Source of the DNA: Flavobacteriaceae bacterium
Lineage (GTDB): Bacteria; Bacteroidota; Bacteroidia; Flavobacteriales; Flavobacteriaceae
Direction: 5' to 3'
Length of the DNA: 64,000 nt
NCBI GenBank assembly: GCA_028284005.1
Contig: JANQSO010000004.1
Coordinates: 124,001-188,000, forward strand
Position 1 is the first letter of the stretch, and each line of letters opens with the position of its first letter. Shown here in pieces: positions 23,152 through 32,789 of the stretch. The notes under the pieces were generated by a model. That model had not been told where the DNA came from. It ran no database searches and saw only the letters and a list, made by a program, of their open reading frames with translations. The position numbers were made by a program, and so were the translations under genes.

Positions 23152-25598
23152 TAATTGTCTACATCTATAGTAAGCCGTACCGTAGAAAATTCTTTTATAG
23201 CATTAAAACTTCTGTTCACACCGTGAATAAAATCCTTTGTTTTCGATATTGAAAGTTTTTTAGGGATCTTCACCAGAATGTTAGAGATATATTGATTCCT
23301 GATGCGGGAAACCGGAGGTGCTTCCGGCCCCAGTACATATTCTTCCAGTTTTAATTGGAGTGCCTGTCCAAACCAGGTAGCAGCTTTTTGCATTTTTTGC
23401 TGGTTCTTGTCTCTAAATGTAATTTTTATAAGACGGTAAAATGGCGGATACTTATATTGATACCGCTCTTCCACCTGTTGTTTGTACATCCCTTCAAAAT
23501 CATTCACACTCACCTGTTGAAGGATCTGATGATACGGATTGAACGTTTGTATTAAAACCTTGCCCCGCTTTTGGGTACGCCCTGCCCTTCCAGAAACTTG
23601 TTGCAGTAATTGAAAACAGCGCTCGTGAGCCCTAAAATCCGGAAAGTTTAGCAAGTTATCGGCATTCATCACTCCAACAAGGCTTACATTTCTAAAATCC
23701 AGGCCTTTTGCCAGCATTTGTGTTCCTACCAGGATATCAATTTCCCGGTTTTCCAAACCTTCGATCAATTTAGCGTATGCATGTTTTCCTTTAGTAGTAT
23801 CCTGGTCCATTCTTGCAATACGATGTTCCGGAAACAATTCTTTTACTTCAGCTTCTATCTGCTCGGTACCAAAACCCTTATTGTCCAGTGTTTCGCTTCC
23901 ACACGCCATACATGACTGAAGCATCATCATATGATACCCACAATAATGACAACGCAATTCGTTCTTGTATTGGTGATAGGTTAAACTCACATCACAATTT
24001 GGGCATTGAGGCGAAACACCACAAGTGGTACACTCTACTACAGGTGAAAACCCTCTTCTGTTCTGAAACAGAATTACCTGTTCTTTATTCGTTAGTGCTT
24101 CTGTCATTTCTTCCAGGAGCCTATCACTAAAATGTCCTGTCATTTGCTTTTTCCTGTGCTTTTCCTTGATGTCCACCAATTCTATTTCGGGCATAAGGAC
24201 ATCTCCAAAGCGCTTCTTTAAAGAAACGACCCCATATTTGTGCGATCTCGCATTGTGATAGCTCTCCAAAGCAGGTGTCGCAGAACCCAGCAGTATCTTT
24301 GCCTCATGAAAATTCCCAAGAACAACAGCACTGTCCCTCCCATGATAACGAGGCGCAGGGCTATATTGCTTAAAAGAAGGCTCATGTTCTTCATCTACAA
24401 TGATCAACCCCAAATTACCAAAAGGTAGAAATAATGAAGATCGTGCACCAATTACGATCTGTGCCTTAGGCATATTCTTCAATACATTGTTCCACACCTC
24501 TACCCGCTCATTGGTTGAATATTTTGAATGGTATACCGAAATCTTTTCGCCAAAGTAGTTTTGAAGTCGGCTAATCAATTGTGTTGTTAATGCTATTTCC
24601 GGTAACATATACAAAACTTGTTTTCCGGTCTCAATAACCTCTGAGATGAGTCTAACATAGATTTCTGTCTTTCCACTGGAAGTAACTCCATGTAGCAAGG
24701 TTACATCATTCTCTTTGAATGAAGCATTGATCCCATTGAAAGCTAACCGCTGTGCTTCGTTCAGATCTTTAATTCCTGAAGTATCCTCTCCTGTATACTC
24801 AATTCGGTCTTTCCGGATGAAGTACTCTTCCAGGATCCCTTTATCGATTAGTGTTTTTAAAACTGCTGAAGTTGTCTCACTCTTTTTCTGAAGTGTTATC
24901 GAGTCAACCGGGGACCGTTCTTGTGAGGATAACATAAACAGTGTCATGAGCAGTTGTCGCTGCTTTGGGGCCCGGGATAAGGTATCGAGTAACTTGCGAA
25001 GGTTTTCTTCCTGTGTATATTGAGCTGTGAGTTTTATATAACGCTTCAGTTTTGGAGTGTACTGCTCAAAAACCTCTTCCTGTATCTGTATCACTCCTTT
25101 TTGAAGTAGCTTTTGAAGCACCCGCACCACATTCTTTCGGTCCAGGATCGACCGAATATCATTAATATGTAAAGAAGATTGATGTTGTAACGCCTCAAAG
25201 ACCAGGAATTCTTCATCGGTGAAATTCGATTCATCTACATCTTTTTTTGAAGCCAACATAACGATCGTTTCGCTCTCCAGCAAAAAAGCTCCAGGAAGTG
25301 CAGCTCTTATCACTTCACCCAACGTACACATATAATAGGAAGCCATCCACTCCCAATGCTTTATTTGTAAAGGTGTGATCAAAGGAGTTTCATCCAGTAT
25401 CTGATCGATGGATTTCGTTTCGTAGGCAGGCGGAGCAACATTGTGAACCCGATAAACGATCCCGGTGTATATCTTGGTTTTTCCAAAAGGCACGGCTACC
25501 CGCATCCCTTGTTGTAAAAAAGCTGCTTCGTCTTTATTTACACTGTAAGTGAATGCCTGTTTTAAAGGGATGGGAAGGATTACATCTATAAAATACAC
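23148..25598 (-). CDS. priA: Primosomal protein N' (PriA helicase)
   Basis: The 816-residue helicase starts at GTG 25598 (VYFIDVILPIPLKQAFTYSV), since no ATG lies nearby in frame. The N-terminal 3'-DNA-binding domain is followed by the helicase core with GVTSSGKTEIYVRL (Walker A) and VDEEHEPSFKQ (DEEH box). The zinc-binding cysteines lie in CTTCGVSPQCPNC and CHYCGY...CMACGS. It also has QVSGRAGRTQKRGKVLIQT. PriA restarts stalled replication forks. The terminator at 25605-25642 separates it from the upstream CHI-like gene, so it needs its own promoter. Confidence 0.97.
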   Translation of the reverse strand: MYFIDVILPIPLKQAFTYSVNKDEAAFLQQGMRVAVPFGKTKIYTGIVYRVHNVAPPAYETKSIDQILDETPLITPLQIKHWEWMASYYMCTLGEVIRAALPGAFLLESETIVMLASKKDVDESNFTDEEFLVFEALQHQSSLHINDIRSILDRKNVVRVLQKLLQKGVIQIQEEVFEQYTPKLKRYIKLTAQYTQEENLRKLLDTLSRAPKQRQLLMTLFMLSSQERSPVDSITLQKKSETTSAVLKTLIDKGILEEYFIRKDRIEYTGEDTSGIKDLNEAQRLAFNGINASFKENDVTLLHGVTSSGKTEIYVRLISEVIETGKQVLYMLPEIALTTQLISRLQNYFGEKISVYHSKYSTNERVEVWNNVLKNMPKAQIVIGARSSLFLPFGNLGLIIVDEEHEPSFKQYSPAPRYHGRDSAVVLGNFHEAKILLGSATPALESYHNARSHKYGVVSLKKRFGDVLMPEIELVDIKEKHRKKQMTGHFSDRLLEEMTEALTNKEQVILFQNRRGFSPVVECTTCGVSPQCPNCDVSLTYHQYKNELRCHYCGYHMMMLQSCMACGSETLDNKGFGTEQIEAEVKELFPEHRIARMDQDTTKGKHAYAKLIEGLENREIDILVGTQMLAKGLDFRNVSLVGVMNADNLLNFPDFRAHERCFQLLQQVSGRAGRTQKRGKVLIQTFNPYHQILQQVSVNDFEGMYKQQVEERYQYKYPPFYRLIKITFRDKNQQKMQKAATWFGQALQLKLEEYVLGPEAPPVSRIRNQYISNILVKIPKKLSISKTKDFIHGVNRSFNAIKEFSTVRLTIDVDNY

Positions 25599-25604
25599 CT
25601 GCTG

Positions 25605-25642
25605 AAAAAAATTAGGCCGCCCAATATTTCGGACAGCCTAAA
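25605..25642 (-). terminator. Terminator downstream of the CHI-like gene
   Basis: On the minus strand TTAGGCTGTCCGA pairs with the facing TTGGGCGGCCTAA through about 13 pairs, some G-U, and a run of seven T follows. It stands 22 nt after the CHI-like stop and just before priA. Confidence 0.8.
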
Positions 25643-25664
25643 GATAATATTTATATATATTTTG

Positions 25665-26228
25665 TTATTTACCCAGCATCGCTTTTTTAAGCTTACCGTC
25701 AACCGGGTCATTTCCTAACCAGATCCCAAACAGTGCTTTTTTAAATTTCATTCCCGAGATTGTCCCCAGTTCTTTACCGTTCTTATAGGCTACAACTCCT
25801 TTCCCGGACTGATATGTAATATCAAACGTGTCATCTTCTACGATCTCATCGCTGAAAAAACCAATGAATTCATTTATTTCCGAAGAAAGTGAGGATGTAT
25901 CTCCATCCATGGAAGCGTCAAAACCATCCTGTACCGCTTCTCTCATTGCCTCACTGGACACAAAACCGGAAGTGATCACCAGTTTTATTGCCATAGTTTT
26001 ATCGGCATTTATGATGCCTTTTGCGTCTTTCGACTTGGAAGCCAGATATAGCCCTCCGGAATATAATTTCAACACGATCGCCTTTTTACGAATTCCGGCT
26101 CCGTTCAATACAAGTTCTTCGTTCCCAAAATTCACTGTATTTGGCAGGGTAACACTACCTACCTGCGTTTGCGCTACAGATATGTTTACAGTTACCATTG
26201 CGATAATAAGGAGTATTAGATTTTTCAT
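25665..26228 (-). CDS. Exported chalcone isomerase-like (CHI-fold) protein
   Basis: The 187-residue protein has a signal peptide (MKNLILLIIAMVTVNISVAQ) and the CHI-like blocks LVLNGAGIRKKAIVLKLYSGGLYL and GISGMKFKKALFGIWLGNDPVD (the former read as NGAGIRKKAIVLKLYSGGLY). Bacterial CHI-like proteins are not flavonoid enzymes; they are periplasmic lipid-binding or unknown-function proteins. Length is normal. It is a single gene with its own terminator. Confidence 0.85.
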   Translation of the reverse strand: MKNLILLIIAMVTVNISVAQTQVGSVTLPNTVNFGNEELVLNGAGIRKKAIVLKLYSGGLYLASKSKDAKGIINADKTMAIKLVITSGFVSSEAMREAVQDGFDASMDGDTSSLSSEINEFIGFFSDEIVEDDTFDITYQSGKGVVAYKNGKELGTISGMKFKKALFGIWLGNDPVDGKLKKAMLGK

Positions 26229-26259
26229 TAGATAGTAAATTATAAATTAATATTTTGTA

Positions 26260-27180
26260 TTAGCATTTATCTTTTAATCGTTGCAGGGAAATATTTAACT
26301 CAAATCCCAACAATAACAGGTTTGCATTGATCCAAATATATAACATCATGATCAAAAGTGCACCAATAGAGCCGTACAACTCGTTGTAATTCGAAAAATT
26401 ATTTATATAAATACCGAACAAATAAGTGGTTACTATAAATAATAGTGTTGTAACTAATGCCCCAATAGAGAAGAACTTCGATTCTTTTCCTTCTTTAGTG
26501 CCATAATAATAGAGTGTTGCTATTATTATATAGACCATAACGACAAAGACCGTAAGCTGTAAAGCCGAGATCCAAAACAGGTCGTTTTGTATGTATTCAT
26601 TACCTTTCAGGCTGTTGATCGCATATTCACCATACAATATGACTCCTACTGTAATTAACAACAACAATGCCAAAAAGACCGATACCACCAAAGCTATCAG
26701 GTACTGTTTAAAAAAGGAACGGTTGATGGTTACATGAAAAGAATATTCAAACCCGCTAAAAATAGCGTTCACACCATTAGCAGCAAGGAATAAGGACAGA
26801 AAGAATACAAAGGAAAGAAACCCTCCTTCCCTAGGGTTTACAGCAATATCTGCAATTGTGGGGTAAAAGAATTCGGCGGTTTGAGGCGGAAGTAATTCTT
26901 CCACAAATATCAGGAACCGGGTTTGGAATCCTTCTACCGGTATTAACGGTATCAGGTTAAGGATAAAGATGAGAAAAGGGAATAAGGCTACAAAAAAGCT
27001 ATAAGCAATCGAACTGGCACGAGAAGAGAAAGTCCCTTTTATGATGCCTGTTCCGTACATTTCCAGTAAGTCGAAAAGAGACAACCCTTTAAAACCAGGT
27101 AACTTGATCTTTCTACTTAGCTTCACCAGGTTTCGTACAATGGGAATATTGGTATTATTTTCTTCAACCTCTTCTGTCAT
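26260..27180 (-). CDS. YihY/BrkB-family inner-membrane protein
   Basis: The ATG at 27180 (MTEEVEENNTNIPIVRNLVK) overlaps the nadC stop as TAATG, so translation is coupled; the longer frame upstream would lie inside nadC. The 306-residue protein has about six membrane helices: SSIAYSFFVALFPFLIFILN, FLSFVFFLSLFLAANGVNAI, LVVSVFLALLLLITVGVILY, LQLTVFVVMVYIIIATLYYY, two more near the end, and the family motif ASSIAYSFFVALFPF. The family was once called ribonuclease BN, wrongly. Function unknown. Confidence 0.9.
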   Translation of the reverse strand: MTEEVEENNTNIPIVRNLVKLSRKIKLPGFKGLSLFDLLEMYGTGIIKGTFSSRASSIAYSFFVALFPFLIFILNLIPLIPVEGFQTRFLIFVEELLPPQTAEFFYPTIADIAVNPREGGFLSFVFFLSLFLAANGVNAIFSGFEYSFHVTINRSFFKQYLIALVVSVFLALLLLITVGVILYGEYAINSLKGNEYIQNDLFWISALQLTVFVVMVYIIIATLYYYGTKEGKESKFFSIGALVTTLLFIVTTYLFGIYINNFSNYNELYGSIGALLIMMLYIWINANLLLLGFELNISLQRLKDKC

Positions 27181-28037
27181 TAAACAGCTTTTAAACTTAG
27201 GTCCATATTGTACACAGAGTGTGTTAAAGCACCGCTGGAGATATAGTCCACACCACATTCGGCATATTTTCTTACCGTATCCAAAGTAATCCCACCACTG
27301 GATTCCGTAAGGCAGCTATCACCAATTAAAGCAACTGCTTTGCGCGTATCCTCATAATTAAAATTATCAATTAGAATACGGTATACCCCTTTGTTTTTAA
27401 GGATCTCTTCAATTTCCTGAAGGTTTCTGGCTTCTACTATGATCTTCAGGTCAAGCCGGTGATCTTTCAGATATTTTTGTGTTGTCTCAATTGCTTTTGT
27501 AATTCCACCACAAAAATCTATGTGATTGTCTTTTAGCATGACCATATCATATAATGCAAAACGGTGATTCTCCCCCCCTCCTATCTTTACCGCCCACTTT
27601 TCCATAGCGCGAATTCCAGGAGTGGTCTTTCGGGTATCAAGGATCTTAGTTCCAGTCCCTTCCAAAAGTTTTACATATTTACTGGTTTTTGTAGCAATGG
27701 CACTCATTCGTTGCATAGCATTGAGAACAAGACGTTCACTTTTTAAAATTGATTGTGATAAACCTGAAACATAAAAACAAATATCCCCATGTTTAACAGG
27801 TGTTCCGTCTTTTATCTTAATGTCCATTTTCAATCCGGGATCTACATATTCAAATACCTGGCGTGCAAAATCGACCCCGGCAATGATCCCCTCATCCTTT
27901 ACCAGTAATTTTGCTTTTCCGGTAGCATCTTCAGGAATACACGCCAAAGAGCTGTGATCTCCGGCTCCTACATCTTCTCTAATGGCATTGGATATAATGC
28001 GGTCTATTTCCTTATTGAATTGTTTCTTTGAGATCAT
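27180..28037 (-). CDS. nadC: Nicotinate-nucleotide diphosphorylase (carboxylating), quinolinate phosphoribosyltransferase
   Basis: ATG 28037 (MISKKQFNKEIDRIISNAIREDVG) is preferred over an upstream in-frame ATG at 28103, because homologues begin near here. The 285-residue enzyme has the substrate block DTRKTTPGIRAMEKWAVKIGG, then GGENHRFALYDMVMLKDNH, and C-terminal ESSGGITLDTVRKYAECGVDYIS. It makes nicotinate mononucleotide from quinolinate and PRPP in NAD synthesis. It heads a two-gene unit with the YihY gene. Confidence 0.95.
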   Translation of the reverse strand: MISKKQFNKEIDRIISNAIREDVGAGDHSSLACIPEDATGKAKLLVKDEGIIAGVDFARQVFEYVDPGLKMDIKIKDGTPVKHGDICFYVSGLSQSILKSERLVLNAMQRMSAIATKTSKYVKLLEGTGTKILDTRKTTPGIRAMEKWAVKIGGGENHRFALYDMVMLKDNHIDFCGGITKAIETTQKYLKDHRLDLKIIVEARNLQEIEEILKNKGVYRILIDNFNYEDTRKAVALIGDSCLTESSGGITLDTVRKYAECGVDYISSGALTHSVYNMDLSLKAV

Positions 28038-28145
28038 GAGGTTCAATTTTAAGCTAAAATAATCTAAAAAGTTTGAAGACCGAAGACTAAAGTAAGAAGT
28101 CAACTAATTTTATCTTTGTATTTTTAAATTCTGAATAAAAAACAA

Positions 28146-28619
28146 ATGAAGATCACTCTTCTTGCTATTGGAAAAACAGATAATAAATCGCTCGAATCGC
28201 TTACAGAAGAATATATAAAACGACTGGGATTCTATGTCCCTTTTTCTTTTGAGATTGTCCCAGATATCAAAAACTCAAAGAATCTTTCCGAAGCCCAACA
28301 AAAACAGGCTGAAGGCGAAGAGATCCTAAAACGAATAGCTTCAAGTGATACTTTAATACTCCTCGATGAAAAAGGAAAGTCCTTTAGCTCTGTGGAGTTT
28401 AGCAGGTTCTTACAGAAAAAAATGAATAGCGGAATTAAAAAACTGATCTTTGCAATTGGTGGCCCTTATGGTTTTAGTGATGTAGTTTACCAACGTGCCA
28501 ATGGAAAGATTTCGCTCTCTGCCTTGACCTTTTCCCACCAGATGGTACGATTGTTCTTCGTAGAGCAACTCTATCGTGGTTTTACAATTTTACGAAACGA
28601 ACCCTATCACCATCGTTAA
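28146..28619 (+). CDS. rlmH: 23S rRNA (pseudouridine1915-N3)-methyltransferase RlmH
   Basis: The 157-residue SPOUT protein starts MKITLLAIGKTDNKSLESL and has the SAM-knot blocks LILLDEKGKSFSSVEFS, FAIGGPYGFSD and SALTFSHQMVRLFFVEQLYR, ending NEPYHHR. All are diagnostic for RlmH (old name YbeA). It modifies the pseudouridine at 1915 in helix 69 of 23S rRNA. Its stop overlaps that of the convergent methyltransferase by 4 nt. Confidence 0.97.
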   Translation: MKITLLAIGKTDNKSLESLTEEYIKRLGFYVPFSFEIVPDIKNSKNLSEAQQKQAEGEEILKRIASSDTLILLDEKGKSFSSVEFSRFLQKKMNSGIKKLIFAIGGPYGFSDVVYQRANGKISLSALTFSHQMVRLFFVEQLYRGFTILRNEPYHHR

Positions 28620-29383
28620 ATTTTTGAAACGATCAATTTCAAGGCGCAGGTAAAACTTTTCATTTTCCTGTATGCTCCGTATTTTCTATCCCATTCACCG
28701 GAATTTAGGTCATCAGCGAGCCTTTTTACCAGAATATCTTCCAATCCGGCAGGTAAAAAGCCCCACGCAGACTGGTTTGTTCTTACTTCTTTCTGTAAAA
28801 ATGCTTCGGGCCTTCCGTAAAAAGCTTCCTGAAATCCATCAATACAATCAAACGGGATGGGTACAGAAAAAACTTCACAATTCCCTCCCAATGAATTCAT
28901 TATGAATTCATTCTTAGGGTATCTCTGCTTTTCAATTGCTATCAGTTCAGGAAAATAATCTACGTTCCAAAAATCATCCAGACAATCCGGGTCAAATGTC
29001 ATGACGATCACTTTATGTTTTGTAACCCTCTTTAACTCTTTTAACCCTTTTTCAATATCCGGCCAATGGTGTATCGTTACCAGTGCGATGGAAGCATCAA
29101 AAGAATCATCGTCAAATGGAAGTGACGCTGCTGTCGCATTAATAGCCGGTACTTTGTTTTGCAGTAGTCGCTGTTTTCGCATTTCTGCAGCAGGTTCCAC
29201 TGCAGTCACATACTTATCTTCCGGTTCATACGAGCCCGCTCCCGCTCCAACATTGAGTATCGTCTCCATGCCTTCAAGCTCCTTGAAAATATATGCTGCA
29301 ATTCTGGGGTCGGTTTGGCGATACCCGGAGTATTGCTGCCCGAATGCATCATAATCAAACGCAGGATCGTGAATTTGTGTCAT
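28616..29383 (-). CDS. Class I SAM-dependent methyltransferase (Methyltransf_11 type)
   Basis: The 255-residue protein has the SAM-binding motif I ETILNVGAGAGSYEP, the acidic motif VTAVEPAAEM and a motif IV-like ASIALVTIHHWPDIEKGL followed by KVIVMTFDPDC. The HHW (HHWPD) version is common in flavobacterial small-molecule methyltransferases. No hydrophobic leader. The substrate is not predictable from sequence. Confidence 0.85.
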   Translation of the reverse strand: MTQIHDPAFDYDAFGQQYSGYRQTDPRIAAYIFKELEGMETILNVGAGAGSYEPEDKYVTAVEPAAEMRKQRLLQNKVPAINATAASLPFDDDSFDASIALVTIHHWPDIEKGLKELKRVTKHKVIVMTFDPDCLDDFWNVDYFPELIAIEKQRYPKNEFIMNSLGGNCEVFSVPIPFDCIDGFQEAFYGRPEAFLQKEVRTNQSAWGFLPAGLEDILVKRLADDLNSGEWDRKYGAYRKMKSFTCALKLIVSKI

Positions 29384-29435
29384 AAGTATTTTTGTAACGT
29401 CAAATTTTAAAAATTTGTATTCTCATGGTTACTTG

Positions 29436-30755
29436 TTAGGCACAAAATTCATCTAATTTCTCCTGTGCTTTTTCAAACCCAAACTCTAATGCCTTTTTCC
29501 ATGCCTCACAGGCTTCTTTTGTATGGCCCTGTTTGTGTTTTATTAAGCCAAGAATATGGTAAGACCAATTATGATCCGATTCAATTTTAAGAGCCTTTTT
29601 AATATCTTTTTCTGCTTGCTCAAGATTATCTAACATAAAATAGGCATAGGAACGGCGTGCATATTGGGTTGAAGAATCCGGGTTCAACTCAATAGCTTTG
29701 TCAAAATCTTCAATGGCTTTATCGTAAAGCGCCAAAGCACTATTCGCGTAACCTCTATTAGTAAATGCCAATGTTTCTTTTGCATTTAGACGAATGGCTT
29801 CGTCCAGATCTTTAATTGCTTCTTTATATCTGCCCAATTCATTTTTTGCAGACCCTCTGTTATTAAATGACCTTGAATCCTTTGGATCAATTCGAATGGC
29901 TTCATCCAGATCTTTAATTGCTTCTTCATGTTTTTCCAGTTCGCTTTTCGCATAAGCCCTATTTGACCAAAAGTAATGATTTGAAGCATCAAGAGATATC
30001 GCACGGGTATAAGATTGAATTGCACCTTCAAAATCTCCTTTTTCTGTATCAGCTTTTCCTTTCCAGAACCAATCATCTGCTGTAAAGTCTTCTTTATCTT
30101 TAGAACGCTCCAAGCTTTCTTCGTACTCTTCTACCTTTTTCTTTTCCTCCGGATTCAGACTTTCGGTTTTCTCAGTGATACCGGACCTTTCCAATTCTTC
30201 TCGCTTGGCCTTTAAACTTTTAAGTACTTCCTCAGCTTCTTCTCTGTGGAGAAGCATCTTGGCTTTTTCTTCTTCCAGCATCTTCTTACTTTCACTCTTA
30301 AACTCATTTTGCAAAGTTTTGACTGCCTGGTCTATTTGTCCTTCTGCTTTTTCTTCCACTTGTGTTTTCAACCAATCCTCTGTGATAATGGTATTGATCT
30401 TAGCGGCTGTTAGTTCCTTGGCTTGTTTCTCAAAGTATTTTTCAATGGATTTTTTAAGCAAGTCCCGCCCTAGAAATGTAAGAATACCTGTAAAAACGGC
30501 TACTAAAAGCGACATGGTCCAAATGAAATTGGTTAGCCTGCTATCCATTTTATCGTATTGTAATTCATATTGCGCAACTTTTTCTTCACGCATTTCATTT
30601 AAATGTGCTTCTGCTCTTTCGAGGTCATCCCGGAGGTTCTTTACTTCTTGTTTAAGCAATATGAGATCCATTTCTTCTTGTGAAACAGAGTTTTGTTGCG
30701 GAAATGTTACAATTACATTACAGAAAAGTATAAAAACCAACAATACATATTTCAT
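29436..30755 (-). CDS. Membrane-anchored coiled-coil TPR protein
   Basis: The 439-residue protein has a signal peptide (MKYVLLVFILFCNVIVTFPQ), a coiled coil (about 25-70), one membrane helix (FIWTMSLLVAVFTGILTFLG, about 77-97), a second long coiled coil rich in E and K (about 100-215), and then five TPR repeats (about 225-420). The repeats have the pattern FWSNRAYAKSELEKHEEAIKDLDEAI, read as AYAKSELEKHEEAIKDL. Such repeats mediate protein binding. Nothing in the neighbours defines a partner. The lower-complexity middle suggests a stalk. Confidence 0.85.
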   Translation of the reverse strand: MKYVLLVFILFCNVIVTFPQQNSVSQEEMDLILLKQEVKNLRDDLERAEAHLNEMREEKVAQYELQYDKMDSRLTNFIWTMSLLVAVFTGILTFLGRDLLKKSIEKYFEKQAKELTAAKINTIITEDWLKTQVEEKAEGQIDQAVKTLQNEFKSESKKMLEEEKAKMLLHREEAEEVLKSLKAKREELERSGITEKTESLNPEEKKKVEEYEESLERSKDKEDFTADDWFWKGKADTEKGDFEGAIQSYTRAISLDASNHYFWSNRAYAKSELEKHEEAIKDLDEAIRIDPKDSRSFNNRGSAKNELGRYKEAIKDLDEAIRLNAKETLAFTNRGYANSALALYDKAIEDFDKAIELNPDSSTQYARRSYAYFMLDNLEQAEKDIKKALKIESDHNWSYHILGLIKHKQGHTKEACEAWKKALEFGFEKAQEKLDEFCA

Positions 30756-30864
30756 AATCCACTAATTTTTAATAGAATACGAAATTATTGGTTGCTCAAT
30801 TAAAAGTCAACAGTGTTTTTCCTGTTTTTCCTGAAAGTTGTTAACAGAGCATAATTAAAAGCTA

Positions 30865-31185
30865 TTACCAACGATTCCCCATCCACCAGCAATCGATCCC
30901 GTCGGTAAGCATATGCAATAGTAATCCCAAAGCTATGATACGGGTCTTTTTAAAGTAGAGTAGCACAAAATATACAGCTATCGCAATATAAGTATGTAAA
31001 GGATGAAAATTGATACTGCAACGGTTTGGAGAAAATACTGGATCTGCTAATAAGTGATCAACATCTACCAGCATGGTAGCCAACATAATGAGCCATACTT
31101 TTTTCCAGTGTTGCCGAAAGAAAACCCAGGCGATAAGCCCCGGAAAAAGAAAATGAAGTGAATAATGAATAAAGACCTGTAACAT
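30865..31185 (-). CDS. Small integral membrane protein, DUF6122-like
   Basis: The 106-residue protein has three to four membrane helices and a conserved DVDHLLADP motif, then FHPLHTYIAIAVYF and LLLHMLTDGIDCWW. The His and Asp pattern (DVDH, HPLH, HMLTD) resembles the membrane metal-dependent hydrolase (YdjM-like) superfamily; DUF6122 is recalled as the flavobacterial version. It lies 1 nt from the sigma-factor gene and is translated in the same direction, so it is likely in that operon. Confidence 0.7.
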   Translation of the reverse strand: MLQVFIHYSLHFLFPGLIAWVFFRQHWKKVWLIMLATMLVDVDHLLADPVFSPNRCSINFHPLHTYIAIAVYFVLLYFKKTRIIALGLLLHMLTDGIDCWWMGNRW

Positions 31186-32442
31186 TTAATTTTGTTCAAC
31201 TTTCCTTTTCTGAAAGGTAGCTTTCTTCCTCAATAAATAGTTCTTTTCTGCCTCATTTTGAACGACACTCAGGGCAAGGTCGAGGCAGGAAGTCGCTTTT
31301 TCATGCTCTCCTTTCTCTTTATAGAACTCTCCCTGAACTCCATAATAAAGATAGGCTCTTTGCCCCAGGTCCACGGGCTGAGTATCTATAAGTAATTGGC
31401 TGGCAGCTTCAAAATTTTTTAATTGTATTTGAACAATTGCCATATGTAACGCCGTGATAGCCGAAGGCTGTATTTGATAGAGGTTTTTATACCACAAAAG
31501 AATCTTATTCCATTGCGTATCTTTAAAAGAGGGAGCACGCAAATGCTCTGCTGCTATTGCAGCTTCATAATGATAATATGAAAATTGATTGCTGGCCGTA
31601 GCTTTATTCATAGCTTCATTCCCTAAATACATTAGAGGAAAATGCCATTTGGAGCGATCCTGGTTTTTGAGATCGATAATTTCTCCTTTTGAATTTATTT
31701 TACTGTCAAGACGTGCAGCATGAAAGCACATAAGTGCAAATAAAGCGTATCCGTTCTCTGAGCGGGTAAGTTCATTTTTTAAGATCATTTGACAAAGCCG
31801 CATTGCTTCACCACAGAGTTCTTTTCTTATGAGTATGTCTGTTCTGTTAGAATGAAACCCTTCATTAAATATCAGGTATAGTACTTCATGCACACTTGTT
31901 ATTCTCTCATATAGCTCTTTATCAACAGGTATTGCGAATAAAATATTTTTGGTCTTAATCGTTTTACGTGCACGACTCAACCTCTTTTTAATGGTTTCTT
32001 CTTTAGCTAGCAATGCCGAAGCAATTTCTTTGCTACTAAAGCCTGAAATTGTTTTTAAAGAAAAGGCGATTCTGTCTGCCTGAGACAATAGAGGGTGGCA
32101 AGCCGTAAAGATCATACGTAATTGACTGTCCTCTATTTCATTTTTCAGAAAGAGGTCATTCATATTCATGGCCTCATGGCTTGCTGTAATTCTAGGAATT
32201 CTTTTCCGTTCTGCATTCAGTTTACGGAATATGTCAATAACCCTATTCTTTGCAGCTTTCGTAAGCCAGGCTTCGGGGCTTTCAGGAGGGTTATTTTTCC
32301 ATGTAAGAGTTGCTTTAATAAAAGTATCCTGAACAGCATCTTCTATTGTTTCGAGATGTGCCAACCCAAATATTCTCGTTAAAACAGAGACCATCTTTCC
32401 ATAATGGTGCCGGAAAAGATGGTCTATTAATTTTTGCTCCAT
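31186..32442 (-). CDS. ECF42-like RNA polymerase sigma factor with C-terminal extension
   Basis: The 418-residue protein has sigma region 2 (about 10-80, EDAVQDTFIKATLTWKNN) and region 4 (about 110-170, SGFSSKEIASALLAKEETIKKRLSRARKTIK, seen as SSKEIASALLAKEETI). A long helical extension (about 180-418) includes DLQPVD-like repeats and YEAAIAAEH. ECF42 sigma factors have this extension, with no anti-sigma factor, and are typically linked to a YCII/DGPF protein, which is present 1 nt upstream. The extension likely controls activity. Confidence 0.9.
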   Translation of the reverse strand: MEQKLIDHLFRHHYGKMVSVLTRIFGLAHLETIEDAVQDTFIKATLTWKNNPPESPEAWLTKAAKNRVIDIFRKLNAERKRIPRITASHEAMNMNDLFLKNEIEDSQLRMIFTACHPLLSQADRIAFSLKTISGFSSKEIASALLAKEETIKKRLSRARKTIKTKNILFAIPVDKELYERITSVHEVLYLIFNEGFHSNRTDILIRKELCGEAMRLCQMILKNELTRSENGYALFALMCFHAARLDSKINSKGEIIDLKNQDRSKWHFPLMYLGNEAMNKATASNQFSYYHYEAAIAAEHLRAPSFKDTQWNKILLWYKNLYQIQPSAITALHMAIVQIQLKNFEAASQLLIDTQPVDLGQRAYLYYGVQGEFYKEKGEHEKATSCLDLALSVVQNEAEKNYLLRKKATFQKRKVEQN

Positions 32443-32789
32443 TATTTATCAAATACCATGATCTCACGTATCTCTACAGTTCCTCCTAGGTCATAATCCG
32501 GAAAATCCTGAGCAACTTCTTCAACTTCATCAAAATCTTTCGCTTCAATAATATAATAACCGCCTACAATTTCCTTTACTTCTGCAGAAGCCATATCTGT
32601 AACTGTACGTTCTTTACCAATAATACGCCTCATATCTGAATGCAATGCATTACCGCTTCTTAAGATTCCGGCTTTTTCCATTTTTTCACTCCAGGCAAAC
32701 CATTTACCCATTCTGCCTTGTAGTTCTTCCGGTGAAAGCCCAAGTGCGGCATAATCTGCCCCAATAAAGATCATCATAAATTCTTTCAT
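32442..32789 (-). CDS. YCII/DGPF-domain protein, partner of the ECF42-like sigma factor
   Basis: The 115-residue protein has the YCII pattern MKEFMMIFIGADYAALGLSPEELQGRMGKWFAWSEKMEKAG in pieces (FMMIFIGADY, KWFAWSEKMEKAGIL) and the C-terminal VGGYYIIEAKDFDEVEEVAQDFP. The stop and the sigma-factor ATG share a base (TAATG). Members of the family are dimeric ferredoxin-like folds with an active-site His/Asp; a direct enzymatic role is not proven. Co-occurrence with ECF42 is well known. Confidence 0.9.
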   Translation of the reverse strand: MKEFMMIFIGADYAALGLSPEELQGRMGKWFAWSEKMEKAGILRSGNALHSDMRRIIGKERTVTDMASAEVKEIVGGYYIIEAKDFDEVEEVAQDFPDYDLGGTVEIREIMVFDK

